Of a stretch of DNA of 64,000 nt, positions 1 through 11,569 are shown piece by piece; position 1 is the first letter of the stretch, and each line of letters opens with the position of its first letter. Below the pieces are notes generated by a model. That model was not told the origin of the DNA, ran no database searches, and saw only the letters and a list, made by a program, of their open reading frames with translations. The translations under genes and the position numbers were made by a program. Source of the DNA: Neoceratodus forsteri (taxonomy: Eukaryota > Chordata > Ceratodontiformes > Ceratodontidae); the NCBI GenBank assembly GCA_016271365.2, contig CM057453.1, forward strand, positions 1,089,273,001 through 1,089,337,000, given 5' to 3'.

Positions 1-1389
1 TTGGAAAAGATAATTAGGTCCTTCACCATCGCCCCTCATATATAATTGAAAGAAGCACAGGGACTTTGACCTACACCGCCCCAGGAACGCGCAACCATTG
101 ATATTTTTGTTTTTGAACTATTTGGAGCCATGCACCTGATGGTTAAAATGAAGGAATTACAAGGTTATCATGGGAAAGGCATTAGAGATCCAATATCACC
201 CAAGACTTGCCAGTATCTGTCAGACTATGTCAGACTAGCTTTCACCAGTAGTAACTAAGCTCATCACTGCTGGAAGTAAATTACATGGTATACCTGGCAA
301 AAGTACAAGTGCTCTTGAATGGAAATGGCGTTCTTATGAAGAGCTGGAAGCAGCGGCGTATGGATTATACCAAAATCATGCCTGATCTCTTCCGTGATTT
401 CAAATGAGAGCACCATCTTTTCAGATTCAGAGGCTGTAGGGAGAAGGACAGCGTCTTTCTGGAGGGGCGCGGCAATGACTGTCTGATTAGATTTCCCAGA
501 AAAGCGAGGGTATGCGAGGAGGATAATCCGCCATCAAGCTGCCAACTTGGCTGGGTAGGCGAGGCTATATAGTCTGTTCTCTAGGACTTACTGTTACCCC
601 TTTCAGCATACTGCGGGACAGAAGCTCCGAATTTAATCTGGCACAGATAGTTTCCTGCCACCTGTTTGAAAGGGCTTTGATCTGCTGCATTGCGAGATAG
701 GAGACCCGGCTTCATTTGCTAATTAAGACCCTGACTTTCCGCTATTGTTCTCGCGATATTTTTTTTGAATGCCCACTAGCTGAAGCGCGGTTTAGATGAA
801 CTCAGGATCTGGGTATTTCATTGGTTTACACTTGGCCTATATCCGTTTTCCACTAGCACAGTATGCTGCTTTTTGTGTTTTAGAGTGCAGCATATAAGGG
901 ATAATAGGCGTTAGTATATAAGTAACTTGCCAAGGTTTCTGCTTCCCTCTGCAAGGATGCAATAACGGTTGCTTTGCTACAAGAGAAAGTTTTCTACTAT
1001 ATTTTTATTGCTCTGACATGTTAGTTCAGGGTTTGGTATTCATACTTACAGATAGAATATATAAACTGTATCTGAGTTGTAGGCTATATAACTACTTTAC
1101 TTGGGCCGGGAGGCGGAGGGACAGAATGGAACGACAGGTGGTTGCAAATGGTGCACATAATAGGTAAGGGAAGGAGGGTGGGACTCTTTGAAGCAAGAGT
1201 GGGTTTTACTGTTGGTTGTTCAGTTGGAGTTATTATGGGGTGTTTAATGGGATAAATTGTTTAACCTGGGGGATGGGGAGGGCAAACCACAGGTCAGAGT
1301 CATAGATTATACATCAGCCTTCATCTCTCTTGTTAAGCTGGCTAATTGCCAGACGTCAGGTTCTGAATATTTTCTTCAAATATGCTGAA
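1..1389. other. unassigned AT-rich sequence upstream of the first LINE
   Basis: No open frame of useful length and no motif I recognise is visible. The last few hundred bases may be the 5' part of the L1/Tx1 LINE that becomes recognisable at about 1390, but nothing in the sequence proves it. Confidence 0.4.
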
Positions 1390-1395
1390 TGAAGT

Positions 1396-2160
1396 GTGCT
1401 TTTCTCGTGGAATGTAAAGGTTAGAAAGAAACTTAAGCAATACAAGGTCTTAAAACACCTCAGCCTCTTGAGTTCACAAATCACTTTTATCAAAGTCTCA
1501 CTTGTTGGATTAGGAGACCCTACAGATGAGAAGGCTTCAGATAGGGAAAGTTTTGCTGCTCAAGGCACTATTAATAATAGGGGGTAATGATTTTGATTAA
1601 TAAAGATATTGCCTTTGAGGGAGAACAGATCGTCAGAGATCCTCAAGATGAATACATAATAGTTAAAGGGACTATTCAGTTGGTCCGATTCTCCTTCTAC
1701 AGTGTTTATGGCCCCAGTGTAGATGATCCCGGTTTTTACTCAGTTGATCCTACCACCTACTTCCCTTTCTCCCTATTAAAATGATTAGCTAGAGCGACTT
1801 AAATTTGATTATGGATGCCCCTGGGATAGAAACACCATCGCACAATAAAGCATCTTCTCAAGCGCAAAAAGCTCTGTATGACCTGATGGATCAGCTAGGG
1901 CTATACGATCTGTGGAGGGTCTTGAACCCAAAACAGAAAGTGTACACATTGTTTCCCGGTCTATCACAGCCTCATGTATAGATTATCTATTGATCTACTT
2001 AATCACTTATCCCAGTGCTGTCAGTATTATTTCGCGGCCCACCCTCAGATCATTCCTAGTTTCAGCCGTATATCCTTAGCCATCTGCCCAAAAAGGATAG
2101 AAAGGTGGAAAATTAATGATCAGATCATAAAAACCGAGATCGCCCAACTAGTGCAGTAAC
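1396..2160 (+). pseudogene. L1/Tx1 ORF2 endonuclease domain, broken
   Basis: The first segment begins with LFSWNVK, the usual opening of an APE-like LINE endonuclease (a SWN core). It is followed by a segment with a YSVYGPSVDDPGFY-like block, which matches the conserved NVYAP-type strand of these enzymes. A third segment contains IDYLLIYLI, resembling the conserved SRIDYIL end of the domain. The three blocks lie in different frames and are separated by stops. In the family this enzyme nicks target DNA to prime reverse transcription; this copy cannot do so. Confidence 0.65.
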
Positions 2161-2899
2161 ATATAAGACATTTCTTTGTCATGAACCACGTCACCAAGAT
2201 ATAAATCTGGATGTCTTGTGGTGCCCCTTCAAAGCGTATATTAGGGGTATTCTAATCAATCAGCGACAAGCGCAGAAGAAGTCACAAGATCGTCAAATGA
2301 AATTTTATTATCTACGAGGATCAGGTTGATAGAAACTCCTAACCCTTAACACGCCACGAAGTCATTGGCAGGTTAACGATTATCAGGAATCAATACCTGC
2401 AGATACTTAGGAAAAAGCGTTATTTGCTATGGTCTGTACCAAAGCTAGGTATATGGACCAAAGGAAAAGGCAGGAAAACTTCTTGCCCTTAAGATTAAAC
2501 AACAAGAGTCGTGATAAGGTTTATTCCCCCAATTAGTTCGGCATCAGGCGGAACATTGAAAACTTCCCCTGAGGATATACTGCAGGAATTCACTCAGTAT
2601 TATAAATCTTTATATTCTAAAATGGATAACCCACCTTCAGCTTCTACATTCCAGAAGATTACTTTTCTTGTACTAAGTTACCGACCCATAGGGCTCACCA
2701 TAGTTTACTAGCAGCGCCCATTTCGGCCTGGGAAATCATGGAGGTAATACAAAACCTCCCTTGGACAAGACTCAAGGCCAGATGGCTTTTAAAGCCTACT
2801 TTTACAAAGAAAGTTTAAAAAGATTAGAGATTGTTTCTCCCCTCACCGCATTATTCCATCATATCACACCATCCCTAGCATTCGCAAGGACTCCACCCT

Positions 2900-4056
2900 T
2901 TTGAACCCTAATAGTATTGATTCCGAAAGTTGGTAAAAGATCGGAACTGGTTCAGAGTTATCGACCCATTTCTCTTATAAATCAATACATGAAGATTCTA
3001 ACAAGAATTTTTAGCAGACAGGCTTTCTATTGTCTTGCCAGACCTTATTGGTATGCATCAAGATGGGATTTATGCGAGGGACGTTACTCTGTGGATCACC
3101 GCATGCTCTCTCATGTCCTCTTGGTGTCAGGGAGCACATACCCAGCAGTTTTGATGTCCCTGGATGCGAAAAAACCTTTGATAGAGTGGATTGGGTTTTG
3201 CTAGGGGCTTTAAAAGGCTTTTGGTTTCCCATCTCAATTTCAGGTTGGATTGCAGCTCTCTACAGAACCCCATCGGCTAGAATTACTGGCAGCGGAGTTG
3301 TCTCAGAGCCTTTTTTCTGCATTCAGGTACCAGACAGGATGCCCCCCTCTCCCCTTTTATTTAACATTTACTTAGAACCACTGTTAAAATCTACTTGTCA
3401 ATACTTGCATATACAGGTATTAGCATAAGCGGGTCAAGAAATAGGGCTTTAAGCATACCCGATGATCTCCTTCTCCAGCTTTCTTATCAGACACTTCTAT
3501 CCAGCGGTGCTGGAGGTTATAGAGAGTGTAATTGTCTCTAATTACAAGCTAAATTTCAAGCAAATCAGGTGTTTTCCTTAAATCACAAAGTCTTCAGACA
3601 ATCAGTTCCGCATTAGGTCTCAAGTGGATCCCAGAAGCTGCAATATCTCGGTATCTCCCTTACTAGAACTTCTCTTTCAGCTATCAAGAGAATTTAGAGG
3701 CCTCTCGTTTTTGGCCATCACACATGATCTGGACAGATGGAGTAAACTTCCTATTTCCATCCTGGGACTGGATCAACCACCATTAAAATGAATATAATAA
3801 GCGTCTCCTGTATCCCTTAATCTCCTCAATGTTTGGCTTTCCTCGCAGTGGTTTGAAGATACATCAACTTTTCACAAAATTTATCTGGGCCCAAAACAAC
3901 CAAGACTTACATGAAGGCTGGCGGCACCAAAGCACAAAGGGGGGCCCTACGGTTGCCCCTCCTGAATATATGTACTATTGGGCCGCACATACCTCTAAAT
4001 ACATGAAGTGGGTAGACACGACATACATATCCCCAGTCCGCAGTGGCTTGAAATAG
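2900..4056 (+). pseudogene. L1/Tx1 ORF2 reverse transcriptase, broken
   Basis: The segment from about 2917 reads IPKVGKRSELVQSYRPISL, a textbook L1-group reverse transcriptase motif. It is followed by a VLMSLDA block for the first catalytic aspartate, a region with GWIAALYRTPSARI in another frame, and an LLFNIYLEPLL block. The catalytic YADD position near 3446-3470 reads IPDD, so the tyrosine and alanine are lost. A C-terminal segment at about 3829-3930 has FGFPRSG and FTKFIWAQ, matching the L1 region that ends FIW. Several frame changes show that it is dead. Confidence 0.75.
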
Positions 4057-5324
4057 AGACTCACATGATCCAAGCTCCACAGAGTTGAACCGCTACCCTT
4101 CTTGCATTGAAGCCTCACTAGCTACTCTCCAAATTAAAATCACATAATTGAGGTATCAGTAAAGGGGTTCATAGACAGCTTTGTGAATTCTTGCAATATA
4201 ATCTCTGAGGATTCCTCCTTGTCCTTTTGGAACTCCCTTTGTTCATGTTGGGGAAATGGCCATTCCCCTACATGGTTACCAGTACCTGGAGAAGGTTCCC
4301 CCTTTCCTTCTAAAAGACAGAGCATACCTGGCTTTCTATCCAGAAATCATGTGTAAATTTAACATTCCATGTTCCGATTATTTTAAAAGTGTGTCAGCTC
4401 AAGCATCTTCTAGTTAAAACTCTAGGGCAGGCTCCACCAGGGTTAGGTAGTAAATCACTGTATCAGGACCTTCTAAATTTCCAATCGCCCCCATAAATCT
4501 ATAACTAAGCTATATGCAATGCTTTTTGATTTTGTTGTCCACACACTCTCTAGGCCCCTCACGAATATTGGATAAGACTGTTTCCCTCATTAACACTGGA
4601 TTGGAGCCTTTCTATAGCATAATTGCCACCGTTACATAACACAGGATAGGCTCACGTCTCACTCAATTTTATATTTTGCATAATCTTACTACTCACATGA
4701 AATTAGCTAAATGGGGTCTGATTGAATCCAACTTATGTACTAGTTGTTCCATGGAAGAAAGGCACACTCCTGCACATTTTGGTAGTGTCCAGAAGGTGGC
4801 ACCTCTTTGGAGATAATCTCAACCAAGGCTGTCCCTATGCTAGGTATTTCAAGTGTTTTACACCTGAAATTTGCATATTGGAATTACTCCTCAATTAAGG
4901 TTATTAAGCACCAAATATTATATAACTATGATAGTGATATCGGTTAAGAAACTGGTACTTAGGCATTGGAAGGATACAGAAGCTCTCTCTTATATGGAAT
5001 GGCTTCAGTGAGTTACTGAGGACACTGAGACAGAAAAAGTCTGTGCTAATCTCAAAATAAACTGCCCAAGTACAATAAGATCTGGGACCCTTTACATACT
5101 TTGTATTCCATATGCTTAAGTGGTCTGAGGATGAGTGGTTTATGGAATATTATTGAAGTCTGCTGTCATAAGTACTGTGATTTGCGGGAGGGAGGGGAGG
5201 AGGGTTGGCAGGTTAGGTGGGAGGGAGGACAGACTCAATACAACAGATATTTTGTAAAACATGTTAAATTCTAAGGTTTCTGTCCTCCTTGTTGCTATAG
5301 AAAAATCTTTAATAAACTTTAAAT

Positions 5325-5341
5325 TAAAAAAAAAAAAAAAA
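5325..5341 (+). repeat. LINE 3' poly(A) tail
   Basis: An almost pure A-run follows an AATAAACTTTAAATT context and closes the L1/Tx1 element. It marks the retrotransposition 3' end on the plus strand. Confidence 0.8.
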
Positions 5342-5674
5342 GAAACAGTGCAATTGCATGGATCAGGCAAGCAACTTCCACAAATATCCATAGCACTACT
5401 AGAGCCAACAATGGCGGTACCTGTATAGGAGATGTACTAGAGATAGATTTTCCTGTAGGCACTTACTGAGTATATTGTACCTGATAAAGACAATCTCATT
5501 GCATCTGTAATGACTAACTTATTCAAATAGTAATACATTTACTATTGTTTACAATGATGATCTAAAACACATGGACACAGTGTAATTTTTTAACAGTTGT
5601 TTCATACTCAGGCTGTATGCCTAGTGTTTGGGTTTAGCCACACTTCTGTCACTGATGCTATCAAGTGATAAACT

Positions 5675-6660
5675 ATGTTGGTAGTGGTACAACAGGAATC
5701 AAGTAGGTATAGTGTAGATATAAACAGAATGTCTTCTAGTAATGATTTAACTCACAATGGGGTAAGTGTACAGAGACAGCAGGGGTTATTCTCTATCACT
5801 GACTCTGTCAGTTATAATCACACTAAGGTTTCGATGACTGCAATGATCAAGTTACACTGTTCATCTTCATGAGTTCATATTCACAGCCATTCTCCCAGTA
5901 ACTAGACAGTGTAATGGTAACTGGGTGGGACACTGTGTTCTGAAAGCTGCGGAGGTGCCTAGCAGAGGAGAGTATCTACTCATAAAAGACAATTAAGCAA
6001 TGAGCACATGACCAACAGTTATCTTAAATGGTCTGATAATCACCCTGTGGGGGTTTAATGTCGAATGAGACATGGCGAGTGCCACATAGCTGAACAGTGA
6101 TAAACTGACCATTAACATAATACCTGGGAGTGGCTTATTGCTATCATAATAAAACTATTTTTCAAACAACATTAAACCATGTTCATCATATGATTAAACC
6201 TACATGTATATTAATACAAACTAAACATAATGCTATTACAATGTTTACAGTCAATTAGAAAGCTGCATTTCTCAAACCCTTGATATAATCAGAGATATTA
6301 TACCTGTACAACTCCTTGGTTTTGCTGAACTCTATTGCTCAGGTGGCCCACCACATGAGGTGTGGTCTGGTGTGGGAGCATCGGTAGGTAAGGCCATGCA
6401 ACTCTGAAGGTAATGCGATGTGTGCAGCTGCAATCAGGGATGTGTCGTTTGGTGTACATGGCCTCAGTTTTCATATTGATCTCCACTGAGCATACAGTAC
6501 CTAGTCAGGTGGGTGAGATGTCTAGTAGTACATTTGAACAATTGTTTGTTATTTCTGTGTCACCTGCTGCTGGATGTCTGTATCATTGGTTGTGTTGACT
6601 TGGTCCTCCCCATACTTGCATATGTGTGTGTGTGTGTGTGTGGCATGTGTACTGTGGTGC
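5675..6660 (+). repeat. dispersed repeat module A, copy 1
   Basis: This stretch of about 1 kb is repeated in the same orientation at about 59585-60490. Shared landmarks in order are ACTCACAATGG, the CACTGACTCTGTCAGTTATA block, GTTCATCTTCATGAGTTCAT, the CAATTAGAAAGCTGCATTTC block, the CCACCACATG block, and a (TG)n run at 6623-6642. It has no coding capacity. It leads directly into module B material at about 6680. I do not recognise the family. Confidence 0.85.
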
Positions 6661-6680
6661 TGGAGGGAGGTGAATTCAGA

Positions 6681-6702
6681 GTTAGGGTTTTCCAACCCTA
6701 AC
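6681..6702. repeat. telomere-like hairpin GTTAGGGTT/AACCCTAAC
   Basis: A perfect 9-bp inverted repeat, GTTAGGGTT and AACCCTAAC, with a 4-base loop. The same hairpin occurs at 60508-60528 with a 3-base loop, and degenerate versions lie near 8365 and 8575. It marks the start of module B in each copy, so it is a structural landmark of the repeat family rather than a telomere remnant. Confidence 0.7.
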
Positions 6703-8257
6703 AGCGAATTCTCACTTTTAGTAAGCTGTGGAACAACCCTAACTAATGCATTAAACAAGTTTTTTGCCTCTAATATATATGGACATATACATATATATAT
6801 TATAGTACGTACAGTAGTACTACCATAATTAGGGTTGAGAACCATTTCTATAATTAAACCCCAAAACTTTGCACCTTATGCTTTGCAACCGTTTGATGGA
6901 TTTGCCTGAAATTTGGAATACAATCAGAACCATAGACCGTAGGATCTGCCAAGTTTCCATACCAGTTGGATATACAACTGCGAGGTATTAAGCATGATCT
7001 GCTGCAGCACTCTGCAGCTTTTCTGGAATTCTACAGTGGAGTACCTACAGGCCATGACTGTTGCCAAGAGACTAGCCTGAAATCTTCAGAAACGTGTGGC
7101 TGGGGTCCACAATGTGCCTTTCAAAGATTTCATGAAAAATATTAAACTGTTCAAAGTTATTCAAAAACAATTTCCATTATACAGTCAATGGGAAAAGTTA
7201 ACAAAGTTACGACACTGACGCAAAATACACTTTTACTCATACAAATGGCCCTGTTACTATACACCAAATCTGCCATCTTATTTTCAGTTAGTGATCAGAA
7301 AAATGCTTGGCATTTAAATTGAGACCCTCTAGCAACTAATTCTTTTTGTATTCACCTAGTCGGGCCCTGAGGATGCTAGCCATGTCTTTATTTTGGGGTA
7401 AAGCACCCCGAGAAAAATGTTTTCAGATTTCTGGAAAAGTACTTTCCATAAAAGTAGTAATAGCACTTACGAAAGTGTCACAAATTTTACGAAAGCTTTC
7501 TATAAATGCGACCACTACTTTATGTTCTCTTAAAATAACAGTAATTCTTAGCACTTTGCCATAAAATGGTTAGGAGTTTAGGCTGAAATTTGGAGGAAGC
7601 AGATGGCATCTCACAGATGTGCCTTTCAGTGTTGTATTGAAAAAATATTACACAGCGGCAAATTCGGTTCTCAAAGTTGACGATTTTTACTGCAGATATC
7701 ATTCTGGCTTGACTAATTACAGAATCCTTTGGCACCCTGCTGCAAAATAATGGTTTAGTAACTTTTCCTGAAATTTGGAGGAAGACAGCCAACAGCCCAC
7801 AGATGTGCCTTCAGTGGTTTGGTGAAAAATATTACAGGAGGCAAAGTTATGGCACTCGACTTCTCTTTTTCCCATAGGATAACATTACTGGCGTTTGCGC
7901 CCCTTTCAGGGCCCGTATCTCGAAACTGTGTGAGATACAGACTTTCGTTAGAAAACTGCTTAGCCCTCAATAGGGGCTAAGTACAAAATTAGCCAGGACA
8001 GTCATAAATCATACGACTTTTAAATTTTTTTTCTACGTCGTACGGTTCCTGAGATATAACCTATTTAGTATTCCAAGTTCTCATTTTCTGCTCCGATACT
8101 CATTATTATGCATACATTATTTGTACTCAGAGTCTTTCTCTATGCAGGTTTTGGGGAAAACCAGCCTGTGCGCTTACATTACTGTTACTGTTGCCCTTTC
8201 CGATTGCAGTTCCGTATCCGTTTCACTTACCGTTGACGTCTGCGCCACCATGTGCGT

Positions 8258-8292
8258 TATATATATATATATAGATAGATATATATATTTAT
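8258..8292. repeat. AT/ATAG microsatellite
   Basis: An AT-alternating run with embedded GATA steps. It interrupts the left arm of the palindrome where the hexamer-periodic tract would continue, and probably marks a deletion or template-switch point. Confidence 0.75.
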
Positions 8293-8759
8293 TCATGGAA
8301 AAAAAAACTCCATTTAATGCATCAGTTATAGTTGTTCCACAGCAACAAAAGTGAGGAAATTCGATGTTAGGGTTGAACCCCCCTTTGACCCACCCCCACC
8401 TGGCCCCCCCGCCAGCATCAGGGTGTGCTTTGGGGTCGCGAGACTCCAACTCACCCCATCACATGTGTAAACAAGCTGAGGTGGTGAAGTATAGGAGAAT
8501 GGGGTAAGAGTTAGTACTGACGACCCCAACGCACACCCTGATGCTGGTGGGGGCTGGGTGGGTCCAAGGGGGTTTCAACCTAACATCGAATTTTCTCGCT
8601 TTTGTCACTGCAGAACAACCCTAACTGATGCATTAAACAGAGTTTTTGTGCCATGAATTTCCCTTCTTTTTGAGAATGAGTACTATAAATAGTGAATGAA
8701 ATGTGGTGGTGGGAGCGTGGGCCATTTGGGCCTTGTGCTCCCACCACATTATTTTTACT

Positions 8760-9275
8760 GAAATAGTAACTGTAACCACAATGGAAACACAGGCACAAAT
8801 GGTAACGCACATGGTGACGGAAATGTAAATGGAAACGTAGAACGTATCAGAAACGCAAGTGAAAGTGACACCAAAGCGAACAGTAATGCAATGAGACACA
8901 AACACAAGTGCATAGCAAACGCAACTATAAGCATGGTCACGGTGCAAGTGGAAAACAGAAATGGTAAGGTAACACCAAAAATAATGCCAAGAGCAGAGCT
9001 CAAAACACAAAGCAAGCCGTACAGAAGCATAAACCCATAAAACGCGCGAACACTGATAACACAATTGGAAATGCAAATGTTAATGGTAAGAGCAACGATG
9101 ATGCAAAATGAAAGAGAAACACAAATGCAAATGGAAGAGGCGGCCACAAATGCAAATGGTAATGCACACAGTGACACAAACAGAAACACAAACAGAAACA
9201 GTAGTGAGATGCAAATGCTAACAGTAATGCAAACACAATGCAAAAGAAAATGCAAGGGTAATCGGTACTGGAGCA
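8760..9275 (+). repeat. degenerate six-base-periodic tract (GNNAAY-like)
   Basis: About 500 bp built from variants such as GGAAAC, GCAAAT, GGTAAC, GCACAT and GGTGAC in loose hexamer phase. The related tract at about 60700-61400 has the same texture. Because the period is a multiple of three, one minus-strand frame stays open with an alternating hydrophobic pattern, giving 173 residues at 8755-9276. I regard that reading frame as a by-product of the repeat. No exact tandem unit is conserved, so it is an old or deliberately degenerate satellite-like sequence. Confidence 0.75.
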
Positions 9276-10615
9276 CACACCCTAGTTTTTCCCTACTGCT
9301 GCATAGAGAAACACACTGACCACAAAGAATGTATGCATAATAATAGCCCTCGGAGCAGAAAATGAGGTGTTACAATACTAAATTGCTTATATCTCAGGAA
9401 CCGTACGACATAGAGAAGAAATTAAAATCCCATATGACTCATGACTTTTCTGGCCAGGTTTTCACTGCACACATAGTCCCCAAAGGGGCTAAGCATTTTT
9501 CCAATGATAAATCCATATCTCACACCGTTTCAGAGATACGGGCCCCGCAAAGTGCGGCAGACGCCACAGTGTTAGTCTGTGGGAACAAAAATGTCAACTT
9601 TGGAGTGCCATAAATTTGCATCCCTGCAATATTTTGTCCCCAAACCATGAAAAGGTACATCTGTGAGATGTTGGCTGCCTTCTCTCCAAATTTCAGCCCA
9701 AAAGACCAAACCGTTCTTTTGTAGCAGGGTGGCAAACAATTCCTGTCATTTTGGCCATAGTGTTGAAAAGTAGTGTCTTGATTTGCAACACTTTTCGCAA
9801 AAAAGTGCGACAGTGTCACAAGTGCCACACTACTTTTCCTAAATATTTGAAAACATATTTCTGGGCTGTTTAACCACAAAATAAAGACATGGCTAGCATC
9901 CTCAGGGCTCGACTAGGTAAACACACAACAATAATTATGTTTCTAGATGGTCCCAATTTTAAATACCAAGCATTTCTGTGATTAGTAACTGAAAAAAAAA
10001 TGGCTGTCTCATGACACTACTAGGGCCATTTGTGACACTAAAAAGTGCATTTGCGAAAGTGTTGAACTTTTTGTTAACTTTTCCCATTGACTTATAATGG
10101 GAACTTGTTTTTTGATTAACTTTTGAACTGCTTAATATTTTTCATGAAATCTTCAAAAGGCACATCGAGGACCCTGACAGCACGTTCCCTGAAGTTTTCA
10201 GATCGGTCACGCAAACCATGTGACCTGAGGCATGAGCAAAGAATGTGCAAAAACCATAAATGCACTTCGAATGTCGCTAAATAACTTGCAGCTATATATC
10301 CGATCTGTACGAAAGTTGGCAGATCCTCAAGACCTATGGTTATGCCCCAGCCTGCCAAATTTCAGGCTGATCCATTGAACAGTGGCAGAGTTATTAAGGT
10401 GCAAAGTTTCACCATTTAACATTAAATGGGGTACTCAACCCTAACTATGGTAGCACTACCTTGCTACCATAATATATATATTTATAAAATGGGTAGGGAA
10501 AATGTTGATATCTTATAGGATGAACAGCATCACATGACTATGCGTATATCAGAGCGCAACTGCACACCTGCACTTTTACCTCCCCTCCAAAACAATTTTC
10601 TCATTTTATAAGATA

Positions 10616-10731
10616 GATAAACCACTCTGAAGTGTGCAATTGCGCTCTGATATACACATGCCTTGGGTGGCTGATGCATACCAAGGTGTGCATATATCAG
10701 AGCGCGACCGCACACCTCAGAGTGGTTTATC
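10616..10731. repeat. 116-bp near-palindromic foldback
   Basis: GATAAACCACTCTGA at the left end pairs with TCAGAGTGGTTTATC at the right end. The stem continues through the GCGCTCTGATAT block and its complement to a CCTTGG/CCAAGG closing stem around a short loop. A further inverted copy of the GTATATCAGAGCGC block lies outside at about 10540-10572, so the locus holds at least three copies in alternating orientation. No TSD was identified. Confidence 0.8.
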
Positions 10732-10739
10732 CATTACAT

Positions 10740-11564
10740 ATACAATACTATCCTCATTATGTTAAACTGCCTGCAAAGTAAACAACCCCTTCCCTGTGTG
10801 GTTTTGTTGGTGGGGCTGCATCAGGAAGTAAGATTGAACTTGCAGTAAGTTAAGTAGTATAAAAAAGGTGGCACTCAGCTAGCAACCCGGGTTTGGGAAT
10901 GGACCCGGATCACCAGGGGTCAGCTGGGGGAGGAAGGACTGAGCATCCCAATAGATAATCTTTTCCTCTGGGGAGGGGGTTATCAGGCAGCATTGCCTGT
11001 AGCGTTAATGCCTGTAAGCATGGGCAGCAAGGCACAATGGCTCCTCAAGGGAGTCGGGTGGGGAGGACTCTGCAGAGCTTGACAGTGGCATGTGCAAGCA
11101 TGCCGACATCTGGATGCAAGTCCTTCATGTCGGTGCCCTCAGGGTAGGGATGAACCAGGAGAAAAACCAAAGGCAAAAAATCTCCCGGTAGCAAACATCA
11201 TGACACTGGGTTCCCAGTACATTGAGGCCCAGCTGACAAGACCAGAGGAAAGTTTGCTCCAGGCTGAGACCAGGGGAAAATAAAAAAAAATAAAAAGAAA
11301 GGTGGTAATTATGTATCTTTCACATAAGTGATCCCTTGATTATCCACCAAATGTTTATACAAAATGATAGTATTCCTTTGCCACTTATTATCTCAGAACC
11401 CTAATTATCCACCCAATTTTGCTTGAATGAAAATTGGTGGATGAGTCAGAGATGCACTGTAGATTATCAGTCAGACTGAAATCAAACAGTATGTGACCAC
11501 ACTTAGGAAAAGGAGACTAGAGAATGGTATGCACTGTCGCTAATATGATGCTACTGTAAAAGTG
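10740..11564. other. unassigned, with A-rich tract
   Basis: No recognised gene. An A-rich run at about 11276-11302 could be the tail of an unidentified retroposed sequence occupying about 10860-11275. No Pol III box pair or coding similarity was recognised to confirm this. Confidence 0.35.
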
Positions 11565-11569
11565 AAATA

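Larger units (their letters stand above)
1390..5341 (+). mobile_element. decayed L1/Tx1-type LINE ORF2 with poly(A) tail
   Basis: A non-LTR retrotransposon remnant read on the plus strand. In order it shows an APE-type endonuclease region (about 1396-2160), a reverse transcriptase region (about 2900-3480) and a C-terminal region reaching about 4060. A long 3' part ends in an A-run at 5325-5341. Frames shift repeatedly and stops are frequent, so it is inactive. The fingers/palm phrasing (a proline-lysine-valine-glycine block, then SYRPISLINQ) is typical of the L1/Tx1 group rather than CR1 or L2, which also occur in this window. The poly(A) end supports target-primed reverse transcription on the plus strand. 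I could not define the 5' end or a target duplication. Confidence 0.8.
6805..10482. repeat. 3.7-kb imperfect palindrome of repeat module B
   Basis: The left arm (about 6805-8465) is the reverse complement of the right arm (about 8505-10482). Matching pairs include a CTACCATAAT end near 6820 against CTACCATAATAT near 10475, the GCTAGCCATGTCTTTATTTT block at 7375-7400 against its complement near 9885-9900, the GGAGCAGAAAATGAG block near 9352 against its complement near 8090, and ATGCATTAAA near 8625 against its complement near 8315. The inner segment also pairs, with the axis near 8485. The arms differ in length mainly because the right arm carries a long hexamer-periodic tract (8760-9275) that is short in the left arm (about 8165-8258). 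AT-runs sit at 8258-8290 and at the outer ends. No coding capacity was recognised. Confidence 0.85.

Noticed and set aside
6681..6702. Interstitial telomeric repeat
   Set aside because: Only one TTAGGG and one CCCTAA in a hairpin; no tandem array.
8755..9276. 173-residue hydrophobic minus-strand frame, possible membrane protein
   Set aside because: Same periodicity artefact in the right arm of the palindrome; the hydrophobic pattern follows from the repeat.
11092..11283. Possible CR1 ORF1 fragment
   Set aside because: No recognisable motif; position alone is not enough.
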